Below, in pieces: positions 8,178-16,445 of a DNA stretch of 64,000 nucleotides. The notes under the pieces are model-generated. The model worked only from the letters and a program-made list of their open reading frames with translations, did no database searches and was not told where the DNA came from. Source of the stretch: Fenollaria sporofastidiosus. Lineage in GTDB: Bacteria; Bacillota; Clostridia; Tissierellales; Peptoniphilaceae. The position numbers and the translations under genes are program-made. The stretch is from assembly GCF_943169635.2 (NCBI RefSeq), contig NZ_OW968186.1:682001-746000 (forward strand), read 5' to 3'. The number at the start of each line of letters is the position of its first letter. The stretch's first letter is position 1.

Positions 8178-8810
8178 ATGATACAAGTCATAGATACATT
8201 AGCTCAAGACCCATCTAGCCTAGAGATTAAAGGCACACTTCTTTTAAAAGTGAAGACAGACTCATCACAGCTAGAGGATTTTCAAAAGTACTTGAGCAGC
8301 ACAAATCTTGCAGAGCTAGATGAGATTAAAAACGAGCAAGATAAACTTCGCTTCATAAAGACAAGAGGCCTGGTTAATATGCTTTTTGCGCATGATAATT
8401 GCGGCGCAGAAGCCATATGGAAGAGAAGTAAATACGCTAAGCCATATATATCTGGCTGGGACAAAGACTTTAGCATCTCGCACAGCACAAAGATATCCAT
8501 CGTGGGAGTGTCAGCAAGGCATGTGGGAGTAGACATAGAAGACATAGGGCGCGATATAGACCTAACAAAGTTTAAAAGAACTGGTTTTTTGAACTTCGAT
8601 GAGGGTGCTTATGAGAGTAAGGAAGAATTCCTTATGCGTTTCACAGCCCTTGAAGCCTACCTTAAGTATATAGGCAGAGGTTTTTATCATGATGCCAGAG
8701 ATATTAGCGTAAGGAAAGCCAGTGGCAGTATAGTGATTGAGGATGGCAGCTTAATCAAAGCAGAAACGATTAGGGATGGCGACTATACCATTAGCATGGT
8801 TATGGGATAA
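8178..8810 (+). CDS. 4'-phosphopantetheinyl transferase, Sfp-like
   Basis: It transfers phosphopantetheine from CoA to a carrier protein; the DltC-like protein of this operon is the obvious substrate. Motifs are GVDIED (Asp119, Glu121) for magnesium and FTALEAYLKYIGRGF, a variant of the WTxKEAxxK motif, near residue 155. Length (210 residues) fits Sfp-type enzymes. The ATG at 8178 directly follows the previous stop (TAAGATG). A TTG at 8160 would overlap that gene and is less likely. The adjacent gene suggests that the operon is self-sufficient. It is the last gene of the Dlt-like set. Confidence 0.85.
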   Translation: MIQVIDTLAQDPSSLEIKGTLLLKVKTDSSQLEDFQKYLSSTNLAELDEIKNEQDKLRFIKTRGLVNMLFAHDNCGAEAIWKRSKYAKPYISGWDKDFSISHSTKISIVGVSARHVGVDIEDIGRDIDLTKFKRTGFLNFDEGAYESKEEFLMRFTALEAYLKYIGRGFYHDARDISVRKASGSIVIEDGSLIKAETIRDGDYTISMVMG

Positions 8811-8858
8811 AGAATAAAACCCATCGAAATCGATAGGTTTAGAAAAAAGAGGCAAAAG

Positions 8859-9320
8859 ATGGACAGAGAAAAAGTAAAAGTATTATTTGATAAATACACA
8901 AAAAAGTTACGCATAGTGCCTGAGTGGGACATAAGACTTGAATTTGTCGAAGACCCCGAATGGAAGAAGACGGGCGATTTCAAGATAGATCCAACAGACA
9001 AGAAGGCTGTGCTTATGCTAAACGCGGTAAATCCAAAGGACGAGAACATTGAAGAAACCATAGTTCACGAGCTAATGCACATCAAGATGTATCCACTAGA
9101 CCAAGTATGCGAGTCGATGATTATAAATATGTTCGACGAAGGGAGCAAGGCACAAAACTTTGCTTATCAAGAGTTCTTCACGACGCTTGAAGTGACTGTT
9201 GAAGAGCTTGCAAAGTGCTTCCTATACGAGTTTGGCGAGAACAAAGAGCTCTCATACGGAAGGATGAAAAAGATCAAGTCCTTTAATGATCTTTATGACG
9301 GCTTAAATAGTATTGAATAA
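8859..9320 (+). CDS. Small zincin-like protein with HExxH motif
   Basis: A 153-residue soluble protein with no signal peptide. EETIVHELMHIKM near residue 70 holds a zincin HELMH motif. A downstream glutamate (QEFFTTLEVTVEEL) may be the third zinc ligand. I do not recognise the family; it may be related to SprT or IrrE-like peptidases. The start has AAAGAGGCAAAAG upstream. A weak hairpin without a T run (8819-8840) separates it from the Dlt-like operon. A promoter for the next gene follows, so it may be read through from upstream. Metal binding is likely; peptidase activity is a guess. Confidence 0.6.
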   Translation: MDREKVKVLFDKYTKKLRIVPEWDIRLEFVEDPEWKKTGDFKIDPTDKKAVLMLNAVNPKDENIEETIVHELMHIKMYPLDQVCESMIINMFDEGSKAQNFAYQEFFTTLEVTVEELAKCFLYEFGENKELSYGRMKKIKSFNDLYDGLNSIE

Positions 9321-9380
9321 AACACGCGCTCTTTACTTATGGTAGAGAGCTTTTCTTTGCCTTGAAAAATGACTTTGCTA

Positions 9381-9390
9381 GTGATATAAT
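9381..9390 (+). promoter_or_regulatory. Extended -10 promoter (GTGATATAAT)
   Basis: A TGnTATAAT extended -10 element lies 19 bases before the start of the J-domain gene. The exact ten-base string recurs at five other promoters in this window. Confidence 0.65.
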
Positions 9391-9408
9391 TAATTAAAGA
9401 GGTGGACT

Positions 9409-10227
9409 ATGGCGGATATTATGGAGTTCAAGGGCAAACTTGAACTAAAGGATGATATAAAGGCGCTTAGGGAAGAGCTTGTAAGGCTTGTAGAGGAGCG
9501 CGACAATTTAATATATACGACTTGTCCCAACATTAAGATGAGGTACATGATAGAGGTGGGCTACCTTGAATACAAGCTCTACGAACTAAGTCTTAAGTAT
9601 CAAAGGCTCAAGAGGAAGAAGGAACTCATTCAGGCAAAGGTCTATAGAGATGAAAAAGTTATCGTCATAGAGATAGATGAGATGCTTGACAAGGAGTTTG
9701 AGAGGTATCAAGAAGAGCTTGAAGAGAAGCTTAAGGAAGTAAACGAGTCAATCAAGAGGAGCGAGGGCGAATTTTTATCGGATGTAGAGAGCGAAGACCT
9801 TAAGGATATGTATAGAAAAGTAGTTAAGAAGCTGCACCCAGACATTAACCCAGAAGTCACTGAGGCTGAGAAGGAACTTTTCATTAGAGCAGTCGAAGCA
9901 TATAAGGCGGGGGACGTCTCTAGTATGAAGCTTATATATGTAGTATCTGGCGCGGATGAAGAGACAAAGGACGATGAGTCTAGCTTAAAAACAGTTTTGG
10001 ACTTTGCCGAAGAGAAGGCTCGCCTTGAAAAGCTTATTGAAAATATTAAAAAGAACATGGATGAGATCAAGAGCCGCTTCCCATACACACTTAAGGTCTA
10101 TCTTGACGATGTAGAGCTTAGGAAGAAGAAAAAGAACGAGTTAGAAGATTCAATAAATGATTATAATCTTGCAATAAAGGATGTGGAAGAAGCTATAGCA
10201 AAGCTATTGGAGGAGAAAGATGAGTGA
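9409..10227 (+). CDS. Coiled-coil protein with internal J-domain
   Basis: A highly charged 272-residue protein. Predicted coiled coils (residues ~10-125 and ~200-270) flank a short J-domain-like segment near 135-180 with the diagnostic HPD tripeptide (KLHPDINPE). J-domains stimulate Hsp70 (DnaK) ATPase. Here the domain is internal and there is no zinc or C-terminal DnaJ domain, so this is a specialised co-chaperone of unknown client (inference). GAGGTG precedes the ATG. The next gene overlaps by 8 bases, which couples it to a HIRAN protein. No membrane segment is visible. Confidence 0.75.
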   Translation: MADIMEFKGKLELKDDIKALREELVRLVEERDNLIYTTCPNIKMRYMIEVGYLEYKLYELSLKYQRLKRKKELIQAKVYRDEKVIVIEIDEMLDKEFERYQEELEEKLKEVNESIKRSEGEFLSDVESEDLKDMYRKVVKKLHPDINPEVTEAEKELFIRAVEAYKAGDVSSMKLIYVVSGADEETKDDESSLKTVLDFAEEKARLEKLIENIKKNMDEIKSRFPYTLKVYLDDVELRKKKKNELEDSINDYNLAIKDVEEAIAKLLEEKDE

Positions 10228-10615
10228 TTTAGTTAAAAAAGATGATGGCGGCGGTCTTTTAGGTGTCTTGCATGGCACTAGTGGTCTTGTGGTGCCAAAG
10301 CCATTCGAACGTGAGATATATCTATTCACAACGCATGTCGCAGGTACAACGCACGTTGACAATATTTTAAAGATAGACAAGCATTTGGATATTGACGATA
10401 AATTGTTATTCTTCAGAGAAGAGAATCCTCACGACGAAAAGGCTATACGCATAGAAACTCTTCGAAAGGAAAAGATTGGCTACGTGCCAAGAGTTGACAA
10501 CGTGGTATTCTCTAGGCTGATGGATGCCGGCAAGGAGCTCTATGCCAGGATCAAGGGCAAAGAGTTTATTGACGAGTGGCTCAGAATAGAGATAGACATC
10601 TACCTAAAGGACTAG
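10220..10615 (+). CDS. HIRAN-domain protein
   Basis: A 131-residue protein made almost wholly of a HIRAN domain: REIYLFTTHVAGTTHV, then ENPHDEKAIRIE and KIGYVPRVDNVVFSRLMDAGK. HIRAN domains bind single-stranded DNA 3' ends in eukaryotic HLTF; bacterial stand-alone versions are poorly known. The ATG overlaps the end of the J-domain gene, with AGGAGAAAG upstream, so the two proteins probably act together. A link between DNA repair and a chaperone is inference from this overlap. Confidence 0.8.
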   Translation: MSDLVKKDDGGGLLGVLHGTSGLVVPKPFEREIYLFTTHVAGTTHVDNILKIDKHLDIDDKLLFFREENPHDEKAIRIETLRKEKIGYVPRVDNVVFSRLMDAGKELYARIKGKEFIDEWLRIEIDIYLKD

Positions 10616-10646
10616 GGTACATAGCAAAGCTATGAAGGAGGTAAAG

Positions 10647-11138
10647 ATGAAAGATAAAGAAAAAAGTATGCCCGTCTTCGGAGTTGGGCCGCTATTTGTT
10701 GTAACAACAGTTTTAGCAACCGTAGTCGCAGTAGTTTTGAATAGAAGCGGAGCCCTTGTCAACACGAGACTCGGCGGAGCGAAGTGGATTTACATCGCAG
10801 TTGAAATCATTTTCATAGCGCTGGGCGCCTATCTATGGCTAGCCTCAGTCATCGGTTCAAAGATCAACATAAATGCAAAAGAGGGTAAACTCATCACTAC
10901 AGGGGTCTATGGAATCGTCAGAAACCCAGTTTACTCGGCCTTCCTAGCCATATCTACAGGCATAATCATAGGCGAGAGGAGCGCGGCGCTCTTAGTCGTG
11001 CCCGTGGTATTGTGGGGTTTTCTCACAGTTCTTATGAAGAAGACAGAAGAGAAGTGGCTTTACGAGAGATTTGGCGAAGAGTATCTAGCATATAAAAACC
11101 GTGTCAATAGAGTGATACCTTGCTTTAGAAAGAAATAA
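10647..11138 (+). CDS. Isoprenylcysteine/phospholipid methyltransferase-like membrane protein
   Basis: A 163-residue integral membrane protein with about four hydrophobic segments. The C-terminal block LITTGVYGIVRNPVYSAF and EEKWLYERFGEEYLAYKNRVNRVIP is the ICMT/PEMT signature, which binds S-adenosylmethionine and methylates lipids or lipid-like substrates. The substrate here is unknown. The start is the ATG at 10647, 6 bases after AAGGAGG; an ATG at 10632 precedes that ribosome site. It lies 31 bases after the HIRAN gene and may be in the same transcript, which ends at the strong hairpin downstream. Confidence 0.8.
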   Translation: MKDKEKSMPVFGVGPLFVVTTVLATVVAVVLNRSGALVNTRLGGAKWIYIAVEIIFIALGAYLWLASVIGSKININAKEGKLITTGVYGIVRNPVYSAFLAISTGIIIGERSAALLVVPVVLWGFLTVLMKKTEEKWLYERFGEEYLAYKNRVNRVIPCFRKK

Positions 11139-11150
11139 ATAGATAAAATA

Positions 11151-11182
11151 ATCCCCGATACAATTACGTATCGGGGATTTCT
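11151..11182. terminator. Bidirectional terminator
   Basis: The 11-bp stem ATCCCCGATAC / GTATCGGGGAT is followed by TTTCTT on plus and preceded by A-rich sequence. It ends the methyltransferase transcript and could also serve the minus-strand PepSY remnant. Confidence 0.85.
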
Positions 11183-11186
11183 TAAA

Positions 11187-11378
11187 CTATCTGTCCTTTT
11201 TAATTAATTCTTTTGTCTCTAAGTTGTACTCGTACTCGATGTCTTTGCCACTTGCATCTTCAAGCTCTACATCAAGCTTAGTAAAATCGCCAACTGTTTC
11301 ATGCTCAAGGCTGAATGAGTCTAAGTGGTATCCTTCTCCAGCCTCACTTAGTGAAGAAGCTACTAGCTCATCTATGTT
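11187..11378 (-). pseudogene. 3' remnant of a PepSY-like gene
   Basis: On the minus strand the last 63 codons look real, ending in EYEYNLETKELIKKDR, a typical end of a PepSY domain. Upstream of that the frame turns into unrelated low-complexity sequence that runs antisense through the next gene. The 5' part of the gene is therefore missing. The break falls near 11380, just before the promoter of the AT-rich isochorismatase gene. A deletion or insertion that fused foreign DNA to this fragment is inferred. PepSY domains bind or inhibit peptidases. Confidence 0.6.
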
Positions 11379-11399
11379 CTTGATTATAAAGAGTATAAT

Positions 11400-11409
11400 G
11401 TGATATAAT
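11400..11409 (+). promoter_or_regulatory. Extended -10 promoter (GTGATATAAT)
   Basis: The same ten-base element as at 9381, lying 30 bases before the isochorismatase start, followed by AAAAGGAGG. Confidence 0.65.
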
Positions 11410-11439
11410 ATTGATACTAAAAGGAGGCTTATATCAATT

Positions 11440-11973
11440 ATGAACGCATTAATTGTATTAGATGTACAAAAAGGGATTTTAAAGAAAAAAGATTTTTCAA
11501 ACACTTTAAAAAATATTAAACTATTAATAAATGATTTTAAGAGCAAAGGCGATGTCGTAGTCTTGACACAACATTTTTCAGACGATAGCGATAGTCCGTT
11601 TTATAAAGGATCCAGCGATGTAGAATTGTTAGATGAATTTAGAGAAGCTGCTGATTATGTGATACCAAAATCATCATGTAATACATTTCATAATACAAAT
11701 CTTCAAGAAATATTAAGTGAAAACAAAGTATCAAAGGTTTATATCTGTGGTTTTAACACGGAATATTGCTGTTTATTTATTAGTATATTGTCTTCTGATA
11801 GAGGTTATGAAACTATATTTGTAGAGGATGCCTGTGGAACTTTTGGAGATGAAGAAATATATGAAATGCCAGGACTAGATATTAATGATTTTATTGGCTC
11901 AATACTTAATTGGTCAGGTGAAGTAGAAGTACTATATACAGAAGAATATTTCAATGGTGTAAGCGAGGAATAA
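11440..11973 (+). CDS. Isochorismatase-like cysteine hydrolase
   Basis: A 177-residue member of the isochorismatase/nicotinamidase fold. The triad is visible: Asp8 in LIVLDVQKG, Lys in VIPKSSCNTF and Cys in GFNTEYCC. Such enzymes hydrolyse amides or esters such as nicotinamide, ureides or isochorismate; the substrate cannot be told. Base use is clearly more AT-rich than in the genes to the left, as in the restriction genes to the right, and the gene abuts a broken PepSY gene. Horizontal acquisition is likely. It has its own promoter and terminator, so it is a single-gene unit. Confidence 0.8.
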   Translation: MNALIVLDVQKGILKKKDFSNTLKNIKLLINDFKSKGDVVVLTQHFSDDSDSPFYKGSSDVELLDEFREAADYVIPKSSCNTFHNTNLQEILSENKVSKVYICGFNTEYCCLFISILSSDRGYETIFVEDACGTFGDEEIYEMPGLDINDFIGSILNWSGEVEVLYTEEYFNGVSEE

Positions 11974-12000
11974 AATTTAAGCAAATAGAAACATGATGAT

Positions 12001-12036
12001 AGATGTCAAGAGATAAAAGTACTTGGCATCTATTTT
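12001..12036 (+). terminator. Terminator after isochorismatase gene
   Basis: AGATGTCAAG pairs with CTTGGCATCT (one G-T pair) around an 11-base loop, followed by ATTTTTAT. Confidence 0.75.
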
Positions 12037-12058
12037 TATGGGCTAAAGAGAATATTAT

Positions 12059-12068
12059 GTGATATAAT
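12059..12068 (+). promoter_or_regulatory. Extended -10 promoter of the defence cassette
   Basis: GTGATATAAT again, ahead of a 17-codon reading frame and the ATPase-mod-res genes. No other promoter is obvious before 16446, so it probably drives the whole cassette. Confidence 0.6.
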
Positions 12069-12089
12069 TAAATTAGTGAGGTGTGAATA

Positions 12090-12143
12090 TTGAAGAACGG
12101 AAAGAAAACTATGATAGGCATCATACTTAAGGAACTATACTAG
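12090..12143 (+). other. 17-codon reading frame: gene remnant or leader peptide
   Basis: A TTG start 7 bases after GAGGTG opens a frame encoding a 17-residue peptide (MKNGKKTMIGIILKELY). Its codons (GGC, ATC, CTT, AAG) look like the host backbone rather than the AT-rich genes around it, and the sequence resembles the beginning of a membrane protein. It may be the 5' stump of a gene interrupted when the cassette entered, or a translated leader for the ATPase gene that starts 25 bases later. No terminator lies between. Confidence 0.35.
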
Positions 12144-12168
12144 ACAAAAGTATAAAAAGGAGAAATAT

Positions 12169-14364
12169 ATGTTATTAGAGGATGGCACAATGAATATTGA
12201 TTTGAAAGAATTGGATATATTTGATACTGAGTATATTAATTTGGTCAAAAAGACTTGCTTTATATTTGGAAATAATGGAACAGGCAAAAGCACATTTGCA
12301 AGTCATTTAAAAAACAATTTAGGTGATTACGATGTTAGGGTATTTCAAGGATTTGACAGCGTTGTAAACAGTAATGATGAATTGAACGCTGTTGTGTTAG
12401 GAGAAGAAAATGTTGAAATTGACAACAAAATAGCCAATATTAAATTAAAGATTGAAGAAATAAATGTAGATATAAAAGATAAAGAAAAGCTAGTTGATGA
12501 AAATAATTCGGATGAGAATAATCTATATTCAAAAATGAAAGCTGCTGAGACAAATTTCAGAGAATTAGAAGATAAAATTGAAAATTTTTATTCTAAAAAA
12601 GCATCTATAATAAAAAATATAGATCCTAAAATTACGAAAACTACTTATAATAAAAATGATTTTAAAAATGACATTAATATGGCAAATTTGTTGTCAAATG
12701 AAGAACAAGATAAATATAATGATATATTAAAATATGATATTAAAAATGCTAAGAAAATTGATTTTGAAAATATTAACTTTGATAATGAATTAAATAGAGT
12801 CAATGAATTATTGACAAAGAGTGTACAACCATCAAAAAAAATATCGAGATTAGATAATAATGATGAGAAACGAGAGTTTGCTAAAAAAGGATTAAAAATA
12901 CATAAAGAAGGTGAAGTATGTAGTTTTTGTGGGAATTTAATATCCCGTGAATGTTTCGATGAATTGAAACAGTATTTTTCTGGAGAGGATATAAAAAAGT
13001 TTGAAAATCAACTTCATGAAGAGGAAAAAATATTAAATCAGAATAGAGAAAATATAAATAAAATCAATCTAGATAGTGAAAATTTTTACGTTCAATATTA
13101 TGAGAAAGTTATAGATTTAGAGAAGAGTTTTTTAAAATTAAAAAAAGAAATTCTGGAATTTTATGAAAAATTAATAGATATTATTTCAAATAAACAAAAA
13201 AGATTATTTGAACCTATGGAACAATTAAATATAAAGACGCCTGATAATTTAGAGGAAATATTGAATAATTATAATAAATTGTGTGATCTGAATAACAATA
13301 CAAATATAGAAAATCAAAAAGATGATGCTAGGAATAATCTAAGATTACATATGGTAAAAGAGAGTTTGCTAGAATTTGAGCACACTGAAAAGAAAGATGA
13401 ATTAACGAAACTCGAATTTGCATATGGAGTATCAAAAGTAGAATTTAATAAAGTTAAAAAAGAAATTGAAAATCTAAATACTGAAAAATCAAATCTTGAT
13501 AAAGAAATACTAGAGCTTAAAGCAAGTAGTAAAAATGAGGAAAAGCTAGCAACTGAAATAAATAAACGTTTAGCTATTTATGTTAATTTTAACTTGCTTC
13601 ATTGTAAAGACGGACAAAACGGATGCTATCGGGTGAAGGATAAACAGACTGGCAAAGTAAGAGATGTGAAACAGTTATCAACAGGAGAAAAGAATATAAT
13701 AGCGTTTTTATATTTTTTAGAGAAATTAGAAGAACTAAATTCCGGTATAGCTAAAAAGAAAAAAGTAATAATTTTTGATGATCCAATGAATTCTAATGAT
13801 ATAAATATGCAATATATTATAATTGATGAACTAAATAAATTAATAGAAAAAGCAAATAAAAATGATTATATAGAAAAATTGATAATAATGACTCATAATC
13901 ATCACTTTTATATAAATTTAGCTGGATTTCCAAAGACTAGATACAGAGTTTGTGATCATTTGCGTTTTGTATCAAACGGAATAAATACGAATGTAATAAC
14001 TATTGCCAATAAAAATGAAGATTTTAAATCAAGTTATGATTCATTATGGCAAGATCTGAATTTTGTTTATAGTTCTAAGGAAGGGAGTGCTGGTCTATTG
14101 TGCAATATTTCTAGAAGAATAATAGATTCATTTATCAATTTCAATTCTATGACAAAAAATGATTTTTATAAAGATAATGGCGATGCGAAAAAATTGTTTG
14201 ATGTAAATTCGCACGAGTTATATGATTTTGATGCTGATTTTTTTGGACTAGATAAAAATAAAATTATAAAAACTTTATATAAATGTTTTGAAAGTAATAA
14301 TGCAAAAGAGCATTTTAAAAACTATTTTAATACAGAAGATATAGAGGAAATTATTAATAATTAA
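12169..14364 (+). CDS. AAA_13-type ATPase with coiled coil, restriction-linked
   Basis: An SMC/Rad50-like ATPase of 731 residues. Walker A is GNNGTGKST (34-42), the signature LSTGEKN is near 503, and Walker B with DDP is near 533-540. Long coiled coils occupy ~85-480. A single CxxC (Cys251, Cys254, in VCSFCG) resembles a zinc hook. The AAA_13 family includes PrrC and RloC, tRNA anticodon nucleases kept silent by a partner restriction enzyme. Here Arg649/650, Asp653 and His682 sit roughly where PrrC has its Arg-Glu-His triad, but with Asp for Glu. The gene directly precedes type III mod and res. A role as a second-line defence effector is inference; a plain anti-phage ATPase is the alternative. 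Confidence 0.75.
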   Translation: MLLEDGTMNIDLKELDIFDTEYINLVKKTCFIFGNNGTGKSTFASHLKNNLGDYDVRVFQGFDSVVNSNDELNAVVLGEENVEIDNKIANIKLKIEEINVDIKDKEKLVDENNSDENNLYSKMKAAETNFRELEDKIENFYSKKASIIKNIDPKITKTTYNKNDFKNDINMANLLSNEEQDKYNDILKYDIKNAKKIDFENINFDNELNRVNELLTKSVQPSKKISRLDNNDEKREFAKKGLKIHKEGEVCSFCGNLISRECFDELKQYFSGEDIKKFENQLHEEEKILNQNRENINKINLDSENFYVQYYEKVIDLEKSFLKLKKEILEFYEKLIDIISNKQKRLFEPMEQLNIKTPDNLEEILNNYNKLCDLNNNTNIENQKDDARNNLRLHMVKESLLEFEHTEKKDELTKLEFAYGVSKVEFNKVKKEIENLNTEKSNLDKEILELKASSKNEEKLATEINKRLAIYVNFNLLHCKDGQNGCYRVKDKQTGKVRDVKQLSTGEKNIIAFLYFLEKLEELNSGIAKKKKVIIFDDPMNSNDINMQYIIIDELNKLIEKANKNDYIEKLIIMTHNHHFYINLAGFPKTRYRVCDHLRFVSNGINTNVITIANKNEDFKSSYDSLWQDLNFVYSSKEGSAGLLCNISRRIIDSFINFNSMTKNDFYKDNGDAKKLFDVNSHELYDFDADFFGLDKNKIIKTLYKCFESNNAKEHFKNYFNTEDIEEIINN

Positions 14365-14427
14365 GATTAAAAAAATTATCTAAATATAAAGTAGTTTTAA
14401 ATGACATAAACTTTGGGGAGGAAATAT

Positions 14428-16443
14428 ATGATAGGTAAAAACTTACAAGATAATCTTGATATAAAAGTTAACAGTAAAAAGATGGAGAAACTTAAAGATG
14501 ATTTTCCTGAGTTTTTCACAAAAGAAGGAGATTTTAAGCTTGATTCATTTAAAGATTTTTTAAAAGAGGAAGAAGTTGAGCTAACAAAAGAAGCTTATGA
14601 ACTAAACTTCTTAGGCAAATCTTATGCCAAATACCAAAGCTCATTAAATACTGAAACATATATTTCGCCAGAAGTTGAACACAATGAAAAGCCTGAAAAC
14701 AAAAACAGTGAAAACGTTTATATAGTTGGAGATAATATAGATGCACTAAAACATTTATTGGGTTCATACTCTGGAAAAATCAAATGCATCTATATAGATC
14801 CACCATACAATACAGGCTCTGACGGTTTTGTTTATCCTGATAATTTTAAATTTACTAATGAAGATCTTGCGGAAAAGATAGGCATAACAGAAGAAGAGGC
14901 AGATAGAATTTTAAATCTTGAAGGGAAAAGCTCTCATGCTGCTTGGTTAACATTTATGTATCCTAGATTATTATTAGCAAGAGACTTATTAGCTGATGAT
15001 GGCGTTATTTTTATTAGCATGGATGACAATGAGCAAGCAAATTTAAAGTTAATGTGTGATGAGATATTTGGTGAAGAAAATAAAGTTGGGAATTTGCCAA
15101 CAATAATGAATTTAAAAGGTAATCAAGACGAGTTTGCTTTTGCAGGTACTCATGAATATACCGTAGTTTATGCGAAAAACAAAGCTGATTTAATTATAAA
15201 AAATTTAGAGCTAGATGAAGAGGAAATTTTATCGGAGTGGATGATTGATGATATAGGATATTATAAAAAAGGTGCTTCTTTAGTATCCACTGGAGTTAAT
15301 TCACCTAGAGAACATAGACCAAATTTATGGTTTCCTATTTTATTTAAAGATGATAAGATATTTTTACCTGACAAAGAATTGTTGAATGCATTATATGATA
15401 TGAAATCTAAAAAATTTAATGATGGAGTGTTAGAAGAATATATTGATTCAAAGAAAAATGAAGGTTATAATGTTATATTACCTTATGTAAACAAACAAAA
15501 AGCAAGGTGGCGTTGGAGTTATAATAAGCTAAAAAGAGAGTTAAATGAGGTTATTATAACAAAAACACAAAATGGAATTTCATTAAATAAGAAACAGAGA
15601 CCAGATTTATTAGATATACCTAGTAAAAAAATGAAATCTTTGCTTTATAAGCCTGAGTATTCAAGCGGAAACGGCACTGCAGAGTTAAAATCGCTATTTA
15701 ATATTGATAGACTATTTGATAATCCTAAGCCAAAGTCATTATTGATGGATTTAATTAGCATCTCAACAACCCAAGGCTCATTAATCCTAGACTTTTTCTC
15801 AGGAAGTGCAACAACTGCAGATGCAGTTATGCAGCTTAACGCAGAAGATGGAGGCAGTAGAAAATATATTTTAGTACAATTACCTGAAGCTATAAAAAAA
15901 GACAAACCAGCATACAAAGCAGGCTACAGAACAGTTGATGAAATTGGTAGAGACAGAATTGAAAGAGCAGCTGCAAAGATAAAAGATGAAACAAAAGCAG
16001 ATATCGACTATGGATATAAACTTTACTACTTAGAAAAACCAAGCGAAAAAACGCTGCTAGACTTAGAAGAGTTTGAGCCAGAAATAAAACTAGTTTCAGA
16101 CGACATGATATCAGTTTTTGATAATAAACACGCTAGTGGTAAAGAAAATATTTTAGCAACATGGCTAAATGAAGACGGCTACGGTTTAACAAAAGAAACA
16201 AAAGATTACAAATTAGAGAACTATACAGCACAGTTAATCGAAAAGACTTTGTACATTATAGATCAAGGACTAAAGTCAAACGACATAATGAAACTTATAA
16301 AGCAAATTGAAGATGATACATTAGATATAACAAGATTAGTTATATATTTGCATTCAATGGAATTCAATGTTTTAAATGAATTAAGAAAGAATATAAAAGT
16401 TTTGAAGAATAATAAGAACGTAACTTTGATTGAAAGGTTTTAA
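14428..16443 (+). CDS. mod: Type III restriction-modification methyltransferase subunit
   Basis: The DNA adenine methyltransferase (671 residues) recognises the target and pairs with Res. Motif IV DPPYNTG is at 124-130 and the SAM-binding motif LDFFSGSATT is near 454, giving the beta-class order of motifs. The central variable part (about 190-440) should be the target recognition domain. The start is the ATG at 14428, 7 bases after GGGGAGG; the TTG at 14413 overlaps that site. The res gene starts 3 bases after the stop. The frame is intact and no simple-sequence tract for phase variation was seen inside it. Confidence 0.93.
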   Translation: MIGKNLQDNLDIKVNSKKMEKLKDDFPEFFTKEGDFKLDSFKDFLKEEEVELTKEAYELNFLGKSYAKYQSSLNTETYISPEVEHNEKPENKNSENVYIVGDNIDALKHLLGSYSGKIKCIYIDPPYNTGSDGFVYPDNFKFTNEDLAEKIGITEEEADRILNLEGKSSHAAWLTFMYPRLLLARDLLADDGVIFISMDDNEQANLKLMCDEIFGEENKVGNLPTIMNLKGNQDEFAFAGTHEYTVVYAKNKADLIIKNLELDEEEILSEWMIDDIGYYKKGASLVSTGVNSPREHRPNLWFPILFKDDKIFLPDKELLNALYDMKSKKFNDGVLEEYIDSKKNEGYNVILPYVNKQKARWRWSYNKLKRELNEVIITKTQNGISLNKKQRPDLLDIPSKKMKSLLYKPEYSSGNGTAELKSLFNIDRLFDNPKPKSLLMDLISISTTQGSLILDFFSGSATTADAVMQLNAEDGGSRKYILVQLPEAIKKDKPAYKAGYRTVDEIGRDRIERAAAKIKDETKADIDYGYKLYYLEKPSEKTLLDLEEFEPEIKLVSDDMISVFDNKHASGKENILATWLNEDGYGLTKETKDYKLENYTAQLIEKTLYIIDQGLKSNDIMKLIKQIEDDTLDITRLVIYLHSMEFNVLNELRKNIKVLKNNKNVTLIERF

Positions 16444-16445
16444 GT

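Noticed and set aside
8819..8840. Terminator after the Dlt-like operon
   Set aside because: The AAACCCATCG / CGATAGGTTT hairpin has a mismatch and no T run on the plus strand, so strong termination is not supported.
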